A stretch of 64,000 nt of DNA from Lepas anatifera (Eukaryota > Arthropoda > Thecostraca > Lepadidae), in contig JAOTON010000391.1 of assembly GCA_034440635.1 (NCBI GenBank), forward strand, positions 186,001 to 250,000, given 5' to 3'. How positions within the stretch are numbered: position 1 is the first letter of the stretch; every line of letters begins with the position of its first letter. The notes below the pieces were generated by a model that made no database searches, was not told the origin of the DNA, and saw only the letters and a program-made list of their open reading frames with translations. This document shows, piece by piece, positions 1-10,794 of this stretch. Both the position numbers and the translations under genes were made by a program.

Positions 1-583
1 CGCCGAGACTTCTCACGAATTTCGAGTCGATGATGGTTGAATTTCCGAATTTGAGGCTAACGGGAGGAAAATTTCGCAGCATTGCTTTAATGCCCAGGAC
101 CATCATCTGTGTTTTAGACGTATTTATTTCGTGCCATTTGCACAAAACTATTGATGAAGGGAATTTAGTATGGCTTCCATGCGTTGAATAAGATGTTGTA
201 AGCCTTGTTTTTGCCTGTTATGAGAACGGAAGTGTCGTCGGCGAACTGAGTGATCGTCACGTCGTCTTCCACGTGAAGAGAGAGGTCGTTAGTGAAGAGA
301 ATGCAGAGTATACAAGAGAGACTTCCACCTTGAAAAATTCCAATATTGTTATTATTTTAGCCAGATCTGATGATTGTGTCGTCACGAGGGGATTTTATCT
401 GAACTTGTTGAGTATGGCCTTGCAAATAATTTTGAAACCAGACTGTGTCTATGCCGTAGAGTGTCATTTTCTGCAGTAGGATGTGGTGGGGAACCACATC
501 AAACATTTTCGACAGATCCAATAGAACAAGAATACTGATTTCACCTTGGTCCATGGCACGATAGACGTGGTCAGTGATCACGT
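1..583 (-). pseudogene. Non-LTR retrotransposon reverse transcriptase, C-terminal half
   Basis: Read on the - strand this is the later part of a LINE-type reverse transcriptase. It starts with VITDHVYRAMDQGE, continues through LDLSKMFDVVPHHILL (the first catalytic aspartate region) and QGGSLS, and reaches the catalytic FADD box at 234-245. A further stretch, CKWHEINTSKTQMMVLG, matches the thumb-side motif of these enzymes. It is broken by an in-frame stop at 357-359 and by a frameshift between about 150 and 190, and it continues off the left edge. The N-terminal half of the same element lies at 8726-10557, and the two halves are separated by the insertion 588-8725. The family (CR1, Jockey or a relative) is not resolved. 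Reverse transcriptase identity is secure from the motifs; lack of activity is inferred from the breaks. Confidence 0.85.
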
Positions 584-587
584 TTAA

Positions 588-615
588 AGGGACATTGTCG
601 CAAAAATTTTTATTG
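588..615 (+). repeat. Left terminal inverted repeat of the 8.1 kb insertion
   Basis: A 28-base terminal repeat directly inside TTAA at 584-587. It is identical to the reverse complement of 8698-8725, and similarity stops abruptly after base 28. Confidence 0.85.
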
Positions 616-935
616 TGGTTTCTTAATATTTGAAAAATCCTGATTCTGCAACTATCAATCATTTCTTTATCTTCAGCTAAATTTTTGGAGGCCACTCAAC
701 AATTATTCAAATTTGCTAACAATATCGATAATAGGCGCTGTTCACCTCTATTCTATCAATCGAAGTTTTAAGTTCTATAAATGATTTTTTGAGAATAGAA
801 AATGTTTTTATGCTGTATTCGTATTCAATTTATTCTTATTAACCCTTAAAAATACAAATATTAGATTAGTTTGTCCAAAACATTCGGCTTGAGAAAACTA
901 ATCAGGAAAGTTTTAAAATCGGGCAGGTATCGTAC

Positions 936-1008
936 AGCGGGGATGGTATAGTGGCCTCCATTCCCGACTCTCACACGGGTAATACGGGTTCGAATCTAGG
1001 TCGTGGAA
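936..1008 (+). repeat. tRNA-Glu-like sequence, degenerate or SINE head
   Basis: The stretch contains an A-box-like GGTATAGTGG, a loop CTCTCAC compatible with a Glu(CTC) anticodon arm closed by CCCG/CGGG, and a B box GGTTCGAATCT. The acceptor and T stems do not pair well, so I do not call a functional tRNA. It is more likely a tRNA-derived SINE head or a pseudogene inside the 8.1 kb insertion. Confidence 0.45.
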
Positions 1009-1074
1009 GTTTTTACTGTAAAAACAATTTTTCTGATTTTCTTCTTGTTTGTTCATGCGTACTAATGGATGAAG

Positions 1075-1320
1075 CATAGTCGGATCCATGATTGCCGATC
1101 GGGGAGGGGGGTAACTTCCGGGGAGGGCACCATCCGGACCAGGGGGGCGCCACCTTTGACCGGCAAAACCTATCAGATGGACGCTAAATCCTATCCGTGT
1201 GCGCCGATTTTCGCATCCTGGGGAGGGGATGGGACGCGACATTTTAGGGTTCACCGAGAGTTGATCAGAGAGAGGAGGGGGGCACGTGCCCCTTTGCCCT
1301 CCTGGATCCTCCTATGGGAT
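1075..1320 (+). repeat. Interspersed repeat D, copy 1
   Basis: This copy runs from CGGATCCATGATTGCCGATC to CCTGGATCCTCC and closely matches 13110-13400, including a shared CCGATTTTCGCATCCTGGGG core. The ends resemble the CAGTGRCGGATCC termini of 28784-28939. It contains GC-rich frames without recognisable protein similarity. Confidence 0.6.
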
Positions 1321-1707
1321 GAAGTAAATATTCTAAGGACAATTTCTTCTGGTTATCCCTCCGTCCGGGTAGTTGAGGGAAAGGGAATATTAGCCCCAAA
1401 TATTTTTCTAATCTGACTGGCGTACCAAACTGGAACCGGCTTGTCTCCAGCTCCCTGCAATGGTTCTCAATCCGTCGGATTTCCCTCTATTGGAGACCAG
1501 TTCCCCTGTTTTCTGACCAGCGGGACACGCTGTTCGCCGTTCGAAAATGTCTTTTGTGTCCTTTGCTGAAGACCATTATTGAAGGCTGACCGGTTTTCGT
1601 ACAAACCAAGGACCAGAAACCGGCCCAATAAAAAGCAGGGGTGGCTCTTCGAGATTATATGTGTTAATCTCGAGATTAATGTGTCTCGAGATTAATTAAT
1701 CGTTTAA

Positions 1708-2728
1708 CCCTCGCCCCACCGAGGGGCCATCGATGGCCCCCCTAAGGTTTTTCCGGGATAGCAGAAAGACGATGAGGCGCAGCACCGTGGTTGAGGGCTC
1801 TACCTCTCACTGCATCATTTTCCACCATCCCTGAAATTTTTTACCCCGGGTCACCCAAGGTCAGGTCACCAGACGAGTTCAACCAAGGTCACCTCACTTC
1901 AGCTTTAGAGCTCTGTAAGAGCTACATTTCGGAGTCGATCGATTTGAAACTTCCTACACTTTATGACCCCTCCAGGGTCTACAAGGTGTATATCCGGGAT
2001 TTTTCGATTTCGTGCCCTGAGGTCAGGTCACGAGGTGACCTCTCCCATTGAAAAAGCATGGGAAAAGCTGTCTTATGATCTTAAAGTCACAAAAACGATT
2101 GAAAATGCTCAGCTTGATCAGAAAAGCGTTTTTGGACACCCTTTCACGGATTCCAGGGGCCATATCTGCCCTTTGACATCCCCAAGGTCATCCAAGGTCA
2201 CCAAGGGTCAAAAACAGTATTTTGACAATAACTTTGACCTGTATAAGCTAGAGCGCTGAAACAAACACCATCGTGTTTGTCTCGTCATTGGCTTTCATTT
2301 GATATACGGCAAGGTCAATTTCTGACCTTTCGTGACCTCAGGTCATACTAGGTCACAAGGTGACCTCTGGAGGTCAAACTACTGGCGGGAGGTCTTAACG
2401 TTTGCATAGCAGAAAAAGTACTGGCAATTTCCTATCAAATGTACTTTCCCACACCTCAATAGCTCTAAGGGCATAAGAGTTATGCCCAGTTTGCTTAAGC
2501 ATTGCATATTTGAGTGAAAATAGCCGATCTTGACCTAATTTGACCTCTGGAGGTCAAACCATTGGCCTGAACACTAAAGCATGTGAAGTAATTTCTTACT
2601 GAATTCACGTGAGCTTTCTAGTGCACTTTGCAGATTTGCGCTAACGCCCATATTTTCGGAGTTAGAGGGGGGCCATCGATGGCCCCCGGTGGGGCAAAGG
2701 TGGCGCCGGACCCCCGGTGGGGCGCGGG
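1708..2728 (+). mobile_element. TTAA element family A, copy A1 (1021 bp)
   Basis: Flanked by TTAA at 1704-1707 and 2729-2732. The left end is CCCTCGCCCCACCG followed by a GGCCATCGATGGCC palindrome and CTAAGGTTTTTCCGGGATAG. The right end is GGTGGGGCGCGGG with a second internal GGTGGGGC copy. The interior is rich in AGGTCA/TGACCT hexamers. TTAA target choice and CCCT ends fit a piggyBac-type non-autonomous element. No transposase frame is seen. Confidence 0.8.
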
Positions 2729-2732
2729 TTAA

Positions 2733-3302
2733 CAGCGCATTGACGGGAGGCGGGTACCCGCCCCCCGTCTGGTTTTTCGGACAGAACATAAAAACGGCGG
2801 CGCGTAGCGCCGCCGCACTTGTATCCATACCCGTATATTAACAGTAAAAACGCAGTACATGGTAAAACATACACTCCTAACACTAGGCAAAGAAAACTAG
2901 GCAGGGGCGCCGCCACGGAATTTAAGCCACCACACATTTATTAGGTAGGTACATAACACACTCGGGTTAAAAATAAACTCAGGTTAAAAAACTTGACATA
3001 CCTTCTCTCATCATTTTTACAACTGTTGTCAAAATTTTAAGGTTAGGTCATCTCAGGTCAGGTCACCAGTACAGGTCAAGTGACCTGACCTCAAAGTTTA
3101 AGACAACATAAGTCGGAACAAAGTGAACTCATCCGATTGAAGTGACCTGACAAAATGGTTAAAATATTTCGATGGAGAAGCGTATGGGCTACCCAAAGCC
3201 GTTTACCATTTTTCACTACCTACCGTGGTTCTGGAGATTTTAGGGGGGTACCCGCGCCCCCTGTCAAAGCGAAGGTGGCTCAGAGCCCCGTCAATGCGCG
3301 TG
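2733..3302 (+). mobile_element. TTAA element family B, copy B1, internally rearranged (570 bp)
   Basis: Bounded by TTAA at 2729-2732 (shared with A1) and 3303-3306. The ends are CAGCGCATTGACGGG and its counterpart CCCGTCAATGCGCGTG. It carries the GGCGGGTACCCGCC palindrome and the GGCGGCGCGTAGCGCCGCC hairpin of the family. Compared with B2 and B4 it has an insertion of roughly 175 bases near 2817-2993, bordered by ACTTG, and lacks a central segment. Confidence 0.75.
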
Positions 3303-3352
3303 TTAATCTGGTAAAACAGCGAGATAAAACGTTAATCCGTACGAGATAAAAC

Positions 3353-3766
3353 GTGTTCGAGATTAAATGTGGCGGTCTCCCAGGGCGGACCACCCTGAAA
3401 GACCGCCTGGGCCTTTCACGGCAGAAGAGTGTGGAGGTGGAGCGCCTGCGCATTGGCCACTCCCTTCTCCTGTGCAGCTACCGAAAGAGGATCGGCCTGA
3501 ACCCGGAGGCCACGTTACAGGAATGCGACGATGGAGAGGACGAGATCCTCCACCACCTTCTGACCCGGTGCCCTGCGCGCGCTGACCTGCGCTGGGACAT
3601 ATTTGGACGGGACGACCCGCCCATCCGGGAAGCGCTGGCGGACCCACGACGGCTGGCGATGTTCCTGCGGCGGTTGGGGCGCCTGCAGGGCGCCCCCCTC
3701 CCATATGGCCGGAACACTCAATCAATCAATCAGATTAAATGTGTCCGTCGACATCTAAATCTTTGA
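3353..3766 (+). pseudogene. Non-LTR retrotransposon ORF2 C-terminus (LINE 3' end)
   Basis: This frame of 137 residues contains ERLRIGHSLLLCSYRKRIGLNPEATLQECDDGEDEILHHLLTRCPA in separate blocks. That follows the C-terminal tail pattern of RNase H-bearing LINEs: LR.GHS, then a cysteine, then E..HHLL..CP..R. The N-terminal part of the element is absent, consistent with 5'-truncated insertion during target-primed reverse transcription. It lies inside the 8.1 kb insertion, just right of B1. Assignment to a LINE tail rests on pattern recognition; the clade is not resolved. Confidence 0.65.
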
Positions 3767-5930
3767 TATAATTGTAATTCTTTGGTCTCCGGAGAATATA
3801 AAAACACGTAGTCTAGAGAACCGGAGAATAGCTGAATGTGATACGGAAGAATAACTCTTGATATGCGTCAGAACTGGGGAACCAGAGAGCAGCCACCACG
3901 ATCCTTGGATGAACTAACAAAAGTGTGGAACGCACCACGAACCCAAACCTGATCACTTTTTGTTTCAGGGGGAACGTTTGTTGTGTGTTGCAGGTTGGAG
4001 ATGGACTGGCCACCTCACTCCTCTGTCCGTGGTGGTAGCTCTTTCTAATTTTTTCGTATATAGATATACAAGATTTAAGAATACATTGTTTTTTACTTCA
4101 AGTTGAGTTAGTTTCTGATCAGGGCACATCAAGAAAATATACCTCAAAATTATAGCCTAGAACAGTTCGTATTAAATAAAAAGGATTCTACAATTAATCT
4201 TAACATTGGTAGTCACAGAGTCTAAACCTAAGATGACGCATCGCAGCTTTAAGACAAGCAAGCTGCTAGCCTCATGAGTGACATTTGTTTATGAAAATGA
4301 TAAGCGTTTATTTTTAATACTTCGGAGTTCGGAAACGGTCCTTTCTCATAATAGAACAAACAATTCCAGAAGCACTTCATATAACATCATATCATTATAT
4401 AAAATAGTATATTAACCGTTATTTTTATTAGATTGTTTATTAGATTATCTACGTTGATAAGATATTTCATGACCAGCCTCCTCGAATCATAGTTCCAAAA
4501 TGGGGCTAATACACTGATAAATATTCAGGTACATCCCTTCACCAAAATTCTCATAATATAATAGGTGAACACATACATTTTTAGTCAGAGTGCTAGGATA
4601 ACCTCGAATCGAGTTTCAATATTTGAATATTCCGGTACTAAACTGCATTATTCCAGCATTCGATTTCCAAATCAGATCTAAATTTCAAGCCTTGGTCACA
4701 CTATGACCAAAAGTTTTCGCTTATTGTATTATGAGGATTCTGACGAGGGGCTGTGCCCGAATATGTGATCACAGTGTGATCACAGGCTCCATTTTGCGTC
4801 AAGAATTCGAGAGGCAAAGCCATGAAACATCTTACCAATTTATAATCATGCTCCTCGGCTACGCAATGCAAAATTCATCTACTTTTAAAAACCAACAGAT
4901 ATCAGTTGATCAATGAGGCTTATATTCAATCTCACAAAAACATGAGAAAATATAACCTACCAGGAAATTACAAGCGAGTGATAGCCCTCGGCAGGTGAGA
5001 AACGCGTGCAACAATCAGGTCTGCGAGTCCCCAACGAGCAGTCTTCCGAGTGCAACGTGGACTAGAGGATATAACTCAGTACGTCAGTGACGGATCCAGG
5101 CCAATGTTTTTTGTGGGGGGGAGGGGAGGACAGGGTCCAAAATCGTGAATACACATTTTTTTAAAGGTCGGTGAAAATCGCAGAGTTTGGGAGGAAAGTA
5201 AATTTTCCCTGAACCCACCAGTGGGTATCCAGCTCCTAGCTTCCAGTCCTTGAAGTGCACTCTAAGAAGGCTGGGAGCGAACCAAATACTGAGTGTACAT
5301 CAAAAGCATAACAGATTTTGCATCTGTCCACAATAAGTGCTACACGGTTTGATAAAATGTTCACCGCAATAGTCTGAGCACAGAGGTGTCACTTATTATT
5401 TTCGCCGACTTTCGCACGTACGACCACCAACAAAATCTGACCACTTGATTTTTTCTATAAAGACCCTTTGCATTACTAGTTTTCTTACCTTTAGGCTAAA
5501 AAATACTTTTAATGGCATGTTTTACTGAGGTCCTCAGAGGATTTGCCTTAATATACCGCGATAAACACCACTTACGCACATACATGAACGTATACTGCGG
5601 GCACACAGGCAGACGACCGAGGTGCACTCAGGCAGGTTCGTGTTCAATGCAAAAAACTGCTGGCTGTGGTACTCTGCCAACTCTGGGATTCCATTGCTCG
5701 TCCTCTGAAGCTTGTCTTCCAGCAGCAGGCGTAATTTGCGATAGTCACTGTCGAGGGGCAGCACCTGATTATTTCTGTTTTGCGTTCAGCTTGCTGGGGT
5801 AGGCTCTTCTTAAATTAGAAGATATTTTCACAGCAGGAACAAATGGGACCAAATAAAGGGTACAAATAAAATATCACAAGCCCACAATGAAAGCAAACAA
5901 GATATCACTGAATCTTGTTTTAAACATATG

Positions 5931-5931
<1 letters not shown>
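3767..5931. other. Non-coding interval inside the 8.1 kb insertion
   Basis: AT-rich sequence with no convincing frame. A further repeat D-like end, CAGTGACGGATCCAGG, appears at about 5086-5101. The frames at 5512-5802 have no recognisable similarity. Confidence 0.5.

Positions 5932-5972
<41 letters not shown>
5932..5972. repeat. (AT)n microsatellite
   Basis: About twenty AT dinucleotides in a row. Confidence 0.95.
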
Positions 5973-5976
<4 letters not shown>

Positions 5977-6486
5977 GAACAAAGACATCCCCAAAGATGA
6001 TCTATAGTCTAGATCATGGGTTTGTGGAGGGGTCAGGTGGAACCATGCAAATTCATGTTTTTTATAAATTACAATACATTATTTCAACACTGGCCCACAA
6101 TAGGAAACAAATATTCCAAATTTCAGGTCTATGGGAGAATCGGTCTGATTGGGTTCATCCCATTCAAACTAACAAACAAAATGATCATACACAAGCTGGT
6201 CCATTGGGACGATAGCTTGATGATACACAGCAGCTACAAAAGACAGGTTTTCTAGTAAACAAATTTTCTCTTTGAAGCGACCCGCCTAATCTTTCATATA
6301 TTCTTCCAGGAAAACACAAAAAATTGCATCACCCAAGACTGCCCCCCTGTCATTCCTACATGACTATCCATACTCTTTGTTCACAATTATATTGTTGTAT
6401 TGGGTACACTCCTAGTGTTTCAAATCATAATACATCTTATCCTAGTTTTCCTTCAGTTCATTTTTAATATCAATTATAAAAAGCAT

Positions 6487-6582
6487 GCAGATGGGCATTT
6501 TCAGAGGGCAGATGGATGAATTCATCTGCAGATGGGCATGAATGCAGATGGGCATTTTCCGAGGGCAGATGGATGAATTCAT
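6487..6582 (+). repeat. Short tandem duplication, period 57
   Basis: The 39-base block starting GCAGATGGGCATTTTC at 6487 recurs at 6544 with one mismatch, and a further partial GCAGATGGGCATGAAT copy lies between. Confidence 0.85.
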
Positions 6583-6599
6583 GCTACAGTCACTTTCAT

Positions 6600-8697
6600 G
6601 TCTGGAAACAAACAGTAGCACTTGAAATATGAGTAAATGGATCTGATAAGTAGATAGGAGTACACTGACTACTATGTACTGTATGGTACCAAAATAAATG
6701 GAAAATCTGTTTCAATCTGTAAAATTAATCAAAAACATTTTCATACTTAAAAGGTAAGCTAAGCAGCAAATGCACTAGCATGCACACATTGTGCAGAACC
6801 AGTATTTGTAACAGGTAGAAATTTGTAATTCAAATTACAAGCTTGATATAGACTTTTACTAGAGTGCACAAATATTGTAAATATAAAGTTAGACCAAAAA
6901 GAGAGGGAATATGGGCAATTCAAAAATAATATGCTTAAATAATTGGAGAATTGCCATCACCAAATAATTTTCACCTATTTTGGTACACAAGTTCACCTGT
7001 GCAACAATAAAATGAGGACTTTTTGGCATTGACACTGCTCATAAGCCTTGTTCCGTCTGCCAGCACAGCCTTGTCCGCAAGCCCTTGAGCCTCTCCTCTA
7101 GAAAAGAAATACCACAACTGTCTCTAGTATGTGCTATGGCTAATCAGACAAAAATGAACCAGAATACTTATCTACCAATCACAAAAAAGTATGCTACCAC
7201 TGTTGTGCTGTTACTGTTTTTCCAGCAGCACCACAGCAGGTAGCCAGCCTGTAAATCTAAGATTGGTTCTAAGATTGGTTCTCAGGGAGAGGCTATAGCC
7301 ATGTGACATAGACTCTATCCAGTGTGCAAAGTATGGCATTTTCAACGAGATCTCGTCAGGGTGAGTGCCCTAGGAGACAAGAGTGAGTGGTGTGAAGTTC
7401 ATCAACCTGGTGTGAATTTCCCAGACTGGTGCAGGGAAGGTGACACTGAAAACCAAAAAAATAATGGCTGAATGGTTATAAAGACACAGGAGGGGACCTT
7501 ATAACAAGTATTTAACTAACTAATACAAGAGGTAGCATTGCATTGTGTGGGTAGGAAAGGGTGCATTTTTCTCTATGGTATATAGCAGTTTGGTGTGAAT
7601 TTTTGGTGTCTGGCAGTGCAATGATTTTAGGTGGCTGGTGTGACTCGTCTAGCCTGCTGCCATACTTTGCAGACTGGGACTCAATGCTGCTCGCTGATTG
7701 GTGTTGACAGACGAAACGAGACCACAGCTATAACAGTGGGCCAAAATGAATAGTTATCAATTAAGCATACAATTTGCTTTTTGGCAACTTCATGAACCTA
7801 ATTAATGCAGAACAGAAACATTAAATGCATTGCCCATACTTGATAGGATTAGTGTTTGACTAACTCACTACACTCACTACACAAAACCTCAATAAGCATT
7901 GGTGGCCAGCAAAGATGGATGGCAAAAATTCAAGTTGTTTCATTAACTTTTCACGCATAGATTTTTTACCTCTAAGAAAATCTCAATTGACGACATCAAA
8001 GGCTCAAAATATTCTACGTGCAGATTACCGACGATATGTTGATCCACGAGACCGGAGAGGCGACAATCTCCTCGTCCGAAAAACCACCCAAAGCTTTCTT
8101 CATGCCTCAAAGGAGGCTCTTCTGGATCGCGCTACCCGTATCTTTTTATTGTATCATTTTAGCTGCAATGCAATCATGCAATAACGAACAATTATTAATT
8201 ATAATCTTTAGGGTATTCGGGCCTGACCGCAGCGCTAATTAGTGTTATAGAATTTGTATTCATATCTTCGCGTTTGCCGCGGTTTTTGAAATGGTGAATA
8301 TCGATAGTTCATGGGTAGCCATGATGACATCACATTGATGTAAGATAAGCCCACGTGACCAGATCCTATAAGGACTGGGCTTCTGATTGGTTGATGGTAT
8401 TTCTTTAAAGTCCTATATTTCTCTTTCAAAAGCGTTTTGGAAGTATATTTTTATAGAATAATTTTAGATGTTATAGGTTTTAGCTACTGAACTGCTTTAA
8501 AAGAAATGTTTGACATTTTTTCATATATAAATTGATAGCTTTAGCCGGATCTACGTCACTTTATCGTTACCATAAGGACTCGGTAAAGTCGTCTATAAAT
8601 GTTGACTTTGAGGCCGATTTTCAGGCATTTTGAGCCTGAATTTGCAAAAATGAGAATATGACTTCTGAAACAACTTTTTGTAACCTTTTGATCTAGC
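6600..8697. other. Non-coding interval inside the 8.1 kb insertion
   Basis: Unique-looking, AT-rich sequence. No frame with recognisable similarity and no RNA gene seen. Confidence 0.45.
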
Positions 8698-8725
8698 CAA
8701 TAAAAATTTTTGCGACAATGTCCCT
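8698..8725 (-). repeat. Right terminal inverted repeat of the 8.1 kb insertion
   Basis: Perfect inverted copy of 588-615, followed by TTAA at 8726-8729. Confidence 0.85.
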
Positions 8726-10557
8726 TTAAAGCAGACTCTGTAGAAAAAAATTTCGTCGGTAACCGTGCTGAGAATCGGACAGCAAATGAGTGTTTTCGAG
8801 GTAGTTTACAAGTTGAATTTGGACTACTTTTTCGACAAGTTTCATGGGTGGGGGCAACATTGTAATGGGTCGCGTATCGGCCGGGCTCGCTGGTGATTTG
8901 CTTTTGGGAATTGGGGTTATCAGTGCGTGTTTCCACTCTGCTGGGACTTGGCCAGTGAGGAGACTAGAATTAATGATATCTAGAAGGAGAAATCCAATTG
9001 AAGAAAAGAATTTAGTGAACATAGCCATGCTGAGCCCATCACCAACGGCGTTGTTGGACGGCTTCATGCTGAGTATAGTGGCGTGTAGGGTTTGTATGTC
9101 GATGGGGTGGACGGTGAAACTGGATGTGATGACGCGAGGCAGTCGCACTGGGACGGGGATCGTCGGGGCGGGTACGGCAGCAACAGTGGTTGGTCCTACC
9201 GAAACGTAATAATCGTTGAGTACATCTGGTGTCACGTTGAGAAGTATAGAGGCCGTTTGTTTTTTGCCCAGAACGGGTTTCAAGATTTGCCAGAATCGAG
9301 CACGACCTTTTCTTAAAATTTCGCGTTGGAAAAATTCGCTGCGAGTCACGCCGAATCGCAGATTTACTTAAACGGTTTAATTGCTTATACTCTAGACGAG
9401 ATCCCCGGACCAGTGCGAGTTGCCTCTGGTGAATGATCTGCCGTGTATGGTGTGTGAGTGGCAATACGACCGGCTTACGAGCCGGGACAGAGCGGAGGGG
9501 GCAACACGATCCAACTGAAGCAAAAAGGCTCTTTTAAAGATTTGCCACTTGATATCAGGCGATGTACACATCAGCATAGGCGACCAGTCGATCAAGGAAA
9601 TCCGTACTTGAAAGTCATCAACATCTACGCGCGCTAAACATCGTTTCTTTTGCATGCAAGCTACTTGTCGCGTCTGTGCGTCGGGGCCGCGCAGTACAAT
9701 GCGCGTAAAGTCATGCGGCCCACCGAAATGACACCTGGTCACGCCGCTCCGACGGACACGTTCAGGACAGCTTGTGGCAATAACATCAAGAATGGTACCA
9801 GCTGGTCGGTAAGTATTACGAGTTGTATTAACAATGCTGAATCCGTAATTTTCAAATAACTGTTGCAACTGAGGCCTACACTCACGCTGTTCCTTACGCA
9901 AGCATTGGTTAAAATCACCGGTGAGGACAAGCTTGAAATCAACATATTTCCCAAACATGATCTGAAGTTGTGACTCAAAATCGTCTAAATTCTTTGTCAG
10001 CTGATTAAGAGTATTGTTTGACACTCGGTAAACAGAACAAACTATGTACTTCACACTGTTGCTTACTTTGACGGTTGTCCAAATAGCTTCGAGATTGCTG
10101 CCGTGGACTGCTGTGCGCGGAGTCGGTGGCAGTTCGCACTGTAGGGAGTCGTTGGCATATACGGCGACACCGCCTTTCCCCTTCGGAAGTTTCAAGTTGG
10201 TGGGTCGATCTCTTCGTATAATTTTGTACCCTTCAATTTGAAGAAGGCGATCGGGAATTTCCGGTGACAGCCAGGTTTCATTTAGATACAGCAAGTCGAA
10301 TCCATAGGTTTGGCTGATGTCATTTCGAAGTTCTGGAAGATGTCCTCGAAGCGATTGAATGTTGAGATGTCCAATAAGTAGGTCCTGGTCCGCTGTCTCA
10401 CCATGACGTCGCCAATTGACGCCTCCCCGCCGGCCGCGATTGCTGGATCCGCCTCGCGATGTCCAAACTGCGACACCATCAGTTTGGACATATAGGTCTC
10501 TCCTGCGGGCACCTGAAGGGAGATTCCTTAGTACACAGTTGCAAAAACTCCCTAAGG
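8726..10557 (-). pseudogene. Non-LTR retrotransposon: AP endonuclease plus reverse transcriptase N-terminus
   Basis: Read on the - strand, 10420-9650 encodes an AP-type endonuclease: GHLNIQSLRGHLPEL, then LLYLNETWLSP (catalytic glutamate), KGKGGVAVYANDS, LTGDFNQCLR and GTILDVIATSCPERV. The usual SDH box near the end reads GPHDFTRI, so a key serine appears lost. Linker sequence with HTRQIIHQRQLALVRGSRLEYKQLNRLSK follows near 9450. The reverse transcriptase start is at 9349-8760: TGQVPAEWKHALITPIPKS, TRPITMLPPPMKLVEKVV and LSDSQHGYR. Frames change near 9390 and again at a T-run near 8750. The rest of the enzyme is at 1-583 beyond the 8.1 kb insertion. The 5' boundary at about 10558 abuts repeat E. 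Confidence 0.88.
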
Positions 10558-10720
10558 ACCAGGGACGGCGGATTCCAGGGTGCAAGTGGTGCAGTTGCAC
10601 CACTCGATTTTTTTCAAGTGGTGCAAAAGTATCTTTTTGCACCACTTGTTTTGGCTTTGTCCAGGGAGGCGCCCCCCCAGGCCTCAGCCGGCGCCCCCGG
10701 CCGGTCAGAGAAAATCAAGC
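10558..10720 (+). repeat. Repeat E header with two hairpins, copy 1
   Basis: It starts GGGACGGCGGATTCC, then has an exact palindrome at 10586-10603 (GTGGTGCA/TGCACCAC) and a second inverted repeat at about 10615-10648 (AAGTGGTGCAAAAAG with its complement). It ends in GC-rich GGCCGGTCAGAGAAAATC. A related header is at 11095-11285 and a reversed one at 25060-25115. Confidence 0.7.
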
Positions 10721-10794
10721 CTAATTACCGCCTACCTGAAGAGGTAGGATCCTCTGTGAAAAAGACATTTTCATACATGAATGACGCACCTTGA

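Larger units (their letters stand above)
588..8725. mobile_element. 8.1 kb TTAA-flanked composite insertion with 28 bp perfect terminal inverted repeats
   Basis: The ends 588-615 and 8698-8725 are perfect inverted copies over 28 bases, beginning AGGGACATTGTCGCAAAAAT. Each is flanked outside by TTAA (584-587 and 8726-8729). The insertion splits one reverse transcriptase frame: the right flank reads STESAL on the - strand and the left flank resumes NVITDHVYRAMD in the same frame once one TTAA is counted. TTAA duplication is the hallmark of piggyBac-type transposition. The interior holds other repeats (A1, B1, D1, a LINE 3' end, AT microsatellite) and no recognisable transposase. Either a small non-autonomous element grew by nested insertion, or a larger element decayed. 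Confidence 0.8.

Noticed and set aside
936..1008. A functional tRNA-Glu gene
   Set aside because: The A box, B box and anticodon arm are tRNA-like, but the acceptor and T stems do not pair.
913..1416. Frames of 113-115 codons on both strands
   Set aside because: They lie in repeat D, overlap each other, and carry no recognisable motif.
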